From contig CM053276.1 in the NCBI GenBank assembly GCA_028583415.1, forward strand, positions 12,793,774 through 12,857,773: a stretch of DNA of 64,000 nt, in the 5' to 3' direction. Numbering within the stretch: the first letter of the stretch is position 1; the number at the start of each line of letters is the position of its first letter. Below are positions 58,152-64,000 of the stretch, in pieces. Under the pieces are notes generated by a model that searched no databases, had not been told where the DNA came from, and worked only from the letters and a program-made list of their open reading frames with translations. The DNA is from Protea cynaroides (taxonomy: Eukaryota > Streptophyta > Magnoliopsida > Proteales > Proteaceae). The position numbers and the translations under genes were made by a program.

Positions 58152-59559
58152 ATGGGTTGTCGAGGAAGGCCTTTCTTTGATCTTAACGAACCCCCTACTG
58201 AAGAGGATGAGGAAATTGATGCTGTGCTCTGCTTGCAGCCGCAAAAGGCACTTCCATGTTTGAATTCTCATGCCTCTGATTTGTTTTCTTCAGAGGGTTC
58301 TCAGAGAATATTGAATAACAATGCTTTTTCCCATGCAACCTCTTTTTCGGGCTTTCAGCCTTTTGTTAGGCCTAAGCATATAAATAGTATCGAAGACAAT
58401 GTTAAACAGAAGAAGAAGGTAGATGATTTGAATTCCAAGAATGCATCGTCAATGTATGGTGAGGAAACTAAAACAACACTGCCACTGGCTGCAGGCCCTG
58501 CAGATGCTCAAGTTGTGGAAAGAGAGGAAGGGGAATGGTCTGATGCAGAGGGTTCTGGTGATGCCTTTGGAATCAATTTAGAGAACCATAGGAGTGAGCA
58601 ATTCACGAATGTTAATAACGAAAATGTAGAGACACAGGAACTGGCTGCGAGAAGTGATCTTTCTGCTACTAATAAGGCTTTTGAGAGTATCTCTCGTGAT
58701 TCCCAATTTCCTGAAGGTACCAAGGATGAATTCACAAACACAACCAAGGTTGAGAACTGTAGTCATGTGTCTTCAGGATTGGATATGGAGTCCTTTGGAA
58801 GGACAGGTAGTAATAGCCGGCATTCAGAGAGTAATGCCAAAGGGGATACCAACATGGATGGACAGGATGAGTCTTCCATGGCTGTGAATAAAAAAGACGT
58901 TAAAGGAATTGAAGCAAGTCATGCACTTAAGTTTGTGAATAATCCAGGGAAGAGGCACAAGCTTGATCAACACAAAGAGGCAATGCTGGGGAAAAAGCGT
59001 AGCAGGCAGACAATGTTTCTTAATTTGGAGGATGTCAAACAAGCTGGCCCTATTAAAACATCAACACCAAAGCGGCAAACCTTTTCATTACCTATGACTG
59101 CTCGAACGGTTAAGGAAATTCGAAATATTCCTTCCCCAGCTGAGCGCAGTGGAGAAAGGGCTGCCAAGGACCAGAAACAAGGAGATGTGTCATGTAATGA
59201 AATCCCTTCAATGGATATTGTTGACCAGAAATCTGAATCCAATGGTGATATAAGTCAAGGATCTCAAGCAAGGTCTAGGAAGCTAAACAATGGTGTTGAA
59301 ATCCCTTCAGAGGTATATCCACCACCCATCCTAAGACAAAGTGCATGGAAGCAGCCGTTGGAATCCAGACAACTGAAAAATCCACTGGTTTCTTCTAAGA
59401 AACAGGCTGTTCCCTATCAAAATTCCATGGACCCAAAGTTGGGTAACAAAAAAAATCTTCCTTCCAAGAAACAAACTGCAAATAACACACAGTATCAGGA
59501 TACATCTGTGGAACGTCTTCTGCGGGAGGTGACCAATGAAAAGTTTTGGCATCATCCAG
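58152..59559 (+). CDS. SEN1-like helicase, N-terminal coding exon (partial)
   Basis: A single exon of 469 codons plus one base, ending ...NEKFWHHP|GTTTGAG. Start MGCRGRPFFDLNEPP. Marks: DLNEPP (10-15), an acidic EREEGEWSDAEGS block (123-135), GKKRSRQTMFLNLEDVKQAG, a basic nuclear-localisation-like stretch, and the exit QDTSVERLLREVTNEKFWHH. This order is what I know from the disordered N-terminus of plant SEN1/MAA3-type superfamily-1 helicases (At4g30100/At2g19120 kind), which resolve RNA-DNA hybrids and act in transcription termination. The phase-1 donor predicts GAG (Glu) at the junction, as in relatives. No helicase motif exists in the window: the next exon is beyond 64000, so the intron exceeds 4.4 kb. 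An upstream ATG at 58057 would open an overlapping uORF if the 58043 acceptor is used. Confidence 0.85.
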
Positions 59560-60747
59560 GTTTGAGATTCCTAGCTTATATTTTCTTGTCACCTATCTCT
59601 TGACCATTTACTTTCATTTCTTTCTCATCATTTGGCCTGTACTTCATTCATATCCACTTAGTCCTTGCTGTTAGTGGGTTCCATGTTCACATTCTGTTCC
59701 ATTGTTTGCTTAATGATGGTGAATGTAAAGGCAAGAATCTTGTTCTCCTTGGGTGATTCAAACCAACTTTAATTTTCTTAGTGTCAGGTGTAAACAGCTT
59801 ACTCATGCTTTCAACTCTACCAGACATTGTCAAATGCAATTTTGCCGTCAACACAATATAGTATAATTATATAATACAAGTGTCATGATCCAAAATAAAA
59901 TTTTTTTTGGTAGGAAAGCAGCCAGTAACCTATAGTGCAGCTTGATATTAGGTGAATAACTCTGAAATGTTTCTTATGCATCTTAATCTTTGGTAAATGA
60001 CTTTATAATTGTGTCCAAGGCTATGCATGGCTTATGTAAATGTGGATTGTGGAAATGATGTGGAGTTTATTTTGTGTTGAATTTTGGATTCTTTAAAGTA
60101 GTATGATTAGCTTCAGGCTCCATTGCAGGCTGAGAAAAACCCTCGCTGCAAAGTTGTGTAGCTCTCCAATTCAGGGTTATCCTCTCCCGCAGGTGTTGAC
60201 AAAATCATAAGTTATTCAGCCATCAGGGATATCTTACTTTCAGTATTTTGCATGGTAATGGTAATAGAGTATTTTTCATGGTAATGATTATAATAACTAT
60301 AATAAAAATGATATTAATAATGAAGTAATGAATGGCAATATTAATGTTATTAGCATTATTGATAATGATGGTAAATCAAAGCCCCAAGTATCTGATCTTG
60401 CATTTCAAATTGATTGTGCAACTAAAGGGTTTTGAGGAAAATCTAATGATGTTTTTTTGTGATTTTTTGAAATGTGTATGCTCATAGAAAAACTGCACCT
60501 TTTGAATTGTAAACAGATGACTTTAGTTATTCTGATAACAAATGGGTTTAACTGGATTGTGGCTTGATTTGTGCCACGTGGAGCACTGATCTAGCCAGTC
60601 AAGACTGTTGGACAAAAGTGAACCTTTTGTGTTGGGTCACATATCGAACTTGGAAAAATACTTTTTACGTGACCATGTAAAGGCAAGCTTGACCTCATGG
60701 TCCATCTATTTACAATGTATGGAGTGTTGGTCTCTCCAATTTAACCA
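59560..60747 (+). other. Intron of the SEN1-like gene, no features
   Basis: AT-rich intron start with (ATA/ATG)-rich low-complexity text near 60250-60370; nothing coding recognised. Confidence 0.5.
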
Positions 60748-61882
60748 TGGGCATGGTGAATCCGCAAGGGAAGGAAGATATGGATCGGGGTAGTTTTCTT
60801 TGTACTTGTAATTACATTTTTCTTTATTATAGGAGGTAGTAGTTAGGTATGTAGGAGCCTTTATCTTTTGATTATGTTTATTAATTCTTAGCTTTAAGAG
60901 TTAAGAGTCCTTCAAGTTGCTAAAGTCATTCTAGCTATGAGTTTTATTTCAGCTGAGAATTAGATTAGGATTTCAATTTTATTTTCTTTATATATGCACA
61001 TGTACTTACGATTGGAGTTTTAGAGAATGGAGAATAAATAAGGGCTTATAGTGGAAGCTCTTCTTTTCTCCTTTTCAGTATGGGAAGGAAGATTGGAACA
61101 AGCAATTGAGAGAGAACCACATGCAGAACACATAAAGTTGAGTTTGTGTTTGGTTGGTGCTGTGTGGCATGGCAGCCAGTTGGCTGTGATTCTCTCTCTC
61201 TCCTCCTCTTCCCAGAGAGCCGGAACCCTATGTCCATATGGTTGGTTGCTCCCCTTTTCTTCTATTTCTTCATCGTATTTCCCCTTCTTATTTCATGTGC
61301 TCTGTTATCCTACCCTGTTCTACCGGTAGTTCTCATTCAATCAGAGAGAACTCGATCTCTCTCAGATCATGTCCTTTGGGTTCTGAAACTTACCTTAAGG
61401 GCAACTCTACCTGGAAAAACTCCAGCACTGAAGCCTTGTTAGATTTGGAAGGCATGAAATGAAAGTCAAACCTATTTCTCTCTCCTACCACCAGGTCTGT
61501 TGCAGAACTTTCCATCATCTCTTATACCTGAATATTGGGGCTGTTATTAGTTGGATCTTTTAGGGTTATGGATTACAATTCTTACCCTGAAATCTCAGCT
61601 CAAAAGGACCTCTTGTAAAGGGGGATCAACTCCAAAGAGTTTCTGGTTTCCACCTCCGGCTCTTGATAAGAGGTTGAAGAAGGCAACCCCCCCCCCCCTC
61701 CCCCCTCTTTTCTTCACGTTATCTTTATTTGCTACTTAGTTTCCTAAGATACCCTTGGTTTCATAAGGAATTCTATTTTGCCCCTTTTTTTTACATTCCC
61801 TTTCAAGACCTGGCAATTGAGACCTATATTGCCCGTACTCTTTAACTCCAACTCCGGAGTTATCCCAACTCTTATTTACTTA

Positions 61883-62190
61883 GGCTCTCTTTGGTTTGTA
61901 TTATATAATGTATTATATAATATATTATAAAATTTATGATTGTTTGGTATGATTTATAATGTCTATTTATAATTAAAATAAATCGATATAATTCATTATC
62001 TACAAATAGGTGAGTAGCTGTTTATCATTATTAGAATAATCTATTAGGTGATTGTTTATATTTCTCATTATATAATGTATTATGTTTAGTGGTACCAAAC
62101 GGTCATTATTTATTACTCATAATCTATTATCATAATTGATTTATCACAAATAACTCATAATACATTATATAATACAAACCAAAGAGAGCC
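61883..62190. mobile_element. Tourist-like MITE nested in the 5' LTR
   Basis: Inverted repeats of about 33 bp (GGCTCTCTTTGGTTTGTATT and its complement) with TTA duplications (61880-61882, 62191-62193). AT-rich interior, 308 bp. Confidence 0.9.
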
Positions 62191-63438
62191 TTACTAAACA
62201 CTATTCTAGATTTTTGTAGAATTATGAATTTGCCATCATTCACATTATTTATGTTTAGTATATGGGGTGGGCCCATACCGATCCCAAATAGGGTTTTCAC
62301 AACCTGGGACTGCATCAAGTGGTGTTAGAGCCAACGTGGCAATGAAGACCTATATTTTCAAAACCTGAGTTCGTTCAATGGAAAAACTGATATTTTACTC
62401 GTAGATGAGGGTAAGGTGACAATTTCATTTCGCGGTCCATGATGGATATCTTGTCTAAGACCAATCAAATTTTTATTGAATCTGAAGATATTGTCTTCAT
62501 CAAATTGTCAATTTCTTCATACATTGATGATGTTTATTGTGAGGTATTTGATTCTTCCAAGCCAAGGTTTAAAATCTCATGTTTTGGAGGAGTCTCAGCC
62601 TCCTCCGAAACCTAAATCTCGCAGTGACACTGCATTTAGTCCGAGACAGGGCTGTCTTGGTGGCCAAAATTCATTTTTTAGGTCTTGAACTTCAGGGTTA
62701 CATACATGAACACATTTAGAGCCTAAAATTGTAAAAATAATGACTCTTTGTGGTTGTTTGGGTTTACACCCATGATTTGGCAGTCAATGCTGAAGTCTGT
62801 TGTAAACGTAGACTAATATTGGCTATTATATTCAATCAAATATGGCAAATGAGACAATAACATAATGCATTAAGAGAATGAGAAACAAAATAACACTTCA
62901 TTATAAATCGTTACATCATGGTTCAAGTGTTGAAATTTTTATTTCATTATAAATCATTAGATCATAGCTCACGTATCTAACATATAAAAATTTCATCACA
63001 TTTTACAAACTTTTGTTTTTTCCTCTCTCATAGCCTCATGTAAAAATCTCATTTATTGGCATGAAACTTACCTTCAACGGTTGATACGAAGCTCCTACAA
63101 TCTCCGCACTCCGAAGCACCACCGGCAGCAAATTAAAAGACCAAATCAAGAAAAAATGAGGAAGAAATCATGTTTTCTTCAAAAAAGTAGAGAAAACACC
63201 AACTTATCTGTTATTGGTCGAGTTCTCTACCGAGAACAGGTAAGTGGCCTATTTTATTACCTTTAGAAAAAGTGAAAAAGCAATATCTCTCTGAGATATC
63301 GCGAGAAATTGGCGAAAGCTGTAGAAAACACCGAGATGAGTTATCGACTTACATTTCCTCTCGGTTCATGTCGAGATGAGCGAAATTAGTGAGATCTCGC
63401 CGAGATTTCAAACAGTGTTCCAAGCTCATCATTAGAGG

Positions 63439-63522
63439 ACCATAGTTAAAAGAGTGATATGGTGTGACCGATCATGATAGACCATGGTTAAAAGAGCGAT
63501 ATGGTGTGACCGATCATGATAG
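63439..63522 (+). repeat. 42-bp tandem duplication
   Basis: Two units starting ACCATAGTTAAAAGAGTGAT and ACCATGGTTAAAAGAGCGAT; two mismatches. Inside the LTR element's internal region. Confidence 0.9.
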
Positions 63523-64000
63523 AAATTTTTGCACCTTCAAGCCTTCTCACATGCCATAGACGATAGTTTTTCAAGGACTGCCAAAGGAGGCAACATCAAC
63601 AATCCAGCCACATGATGGATTGAAAAAAGACAAAATTACAGAAATTCCCAAGTCCACTGAGGCTGAACATTAAGAAATTGTAGAGGATTCAACAGGTATG
63701 CTGTTTCATAGATGATTTTGTTATTGCATATGAGGACGAAATTTGTGATTTCGCCACTGTTCTTTGAAGAGAAAGCCCTACGACTTGAGGATGACATTGC
63801 TACTACACGTGTGCTGCTGATATTATGGGTTGAAACTGGATGTGCACCACACGAAGCTACTTCCTCGACTCTGGAAAACTGAAGGGCGAGTTTTTTTAAG
63901 TCGGGGAGAATTGATGCAGTGGCGAACCTGCAAGGGAAGGAAACTATGGATAGGGATTTTACTTCATTGGGATATCCTTGTAATCACATTTTTCTTTAAT

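Larger units (their letters stand above)
60748..64000 (+). mobile_element. Non-autonomous LTR retrotransposon, 3' end outside window
   Basis: 5' LTR 60748-62317 (ends CTGCATCA), primer site TGGTGTTAGAGCC at 62320-62332 (two changes from the tRNA-Met type), short internal region (about 1.6 kb), purine tract GTCGGGGAGAA and a 3' LTR from 63912 (TGATGCAG). The LTR starts match: GCAAGGGAAGGAA, ATGGAT, CTTGTAAT and ACATTTTTCTTTA blocks. No polymerase is visible, so it needs help to move. It lies in the first long intron of the SEN1-like gene. Confidence 0.75.

Noticed and set aside
58508..59592. Several minus-strand and alternative plus frames across the helicase exon
   Set aside because: The 469-codon plus frame has family motifs and a phase-matched donor; the others are shadows.
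60127..60160. AG-preceded GCTGAG stretch as the next helicase exon
   Set aside because: Phase and protein sequence do not continue the Glu-Glu-Thr text expected after the junction.

Overview
The window is nuclear DNA of a flowering plant. It is AT-rich and gene-poor, with spliced genes and introns of up to 6.8 kb filled with transposable elements. Long perfect microsatellites, MITEs, Mutator-like elements, RTE and L1-type LINE remnants, copia and other LTR retrotransposons, TRIM elements and an endogenous caulimovirid copy all fit a plant with an expanded genome. An early-diverging eudicot or magnoliid is my guess; nothing here fixes the species.

Five protein-coding genes are supported. (1) Plus strand, about 1022-20694: five 3' exons of a pentatricopeptide-type (PPR-like) gene, about 187 residues spread over nearly 20 kb, with one apparent GC-AG intron. 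(2) Minus strand, 31163-33892: an intronless CRINKLY4/ACR4-type receptor kinase, complete. (3) Minus strand, 36670-38168: a four-exon annexin with degenerate calcium sites. (4) Minus strand, 40166-44186: a four-exon membrane metallophosphoesterase of the MPPE1/PGAP5/Cdc1 kind. (5) Plus strand, from about 56039: promoter, 5' UTR exon and the large first coding exon (58152-59559) of a SEN1-like RNA/DNA helicase; the helicase domain lies beyond the right edge.

Region by region. 1-21 kb is the PPR-like gene and its introns. The introns hold a degraded endogenous caulimovirid (2.8-6.7 kb), a copia LTR, three solo LTRs of one family (one disrupting an RTE LINE, one carrying a GGT-rich Tourist MITE) and a LINE 3' end. 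21.6-28.6 kb is a transposon field with two Mutator-like elements flanked by exact 9-bp target duplications. One has captured a U-box/ARM E3 ligase fragment; the other carries an unidentified GC-richer segment and sits inside another repeat. 30-31 kb holds a TRIM with an internal minisatellite. 31-44 kb is the gene-dense part. 44.4-55.2 kb is mostly repeats, including a dead Ty1-copia element at 50.5-53 kb. 56-64 kb is the SEN1-like gene start; its first long intron contains an LTR retrotransposon whose 3' LTR runs off the window.

The genes do not form a pathway: epidermal receptor signalling, membrane binding, a secretory-pathway phosphoesterase, organelle RNA biology and nuclear RNA helicase functions sit side by side. 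Exon boundaries were read by eye from splice sites and reading-frame phase. No homology search was possible, so family names rest on recognised motifs.
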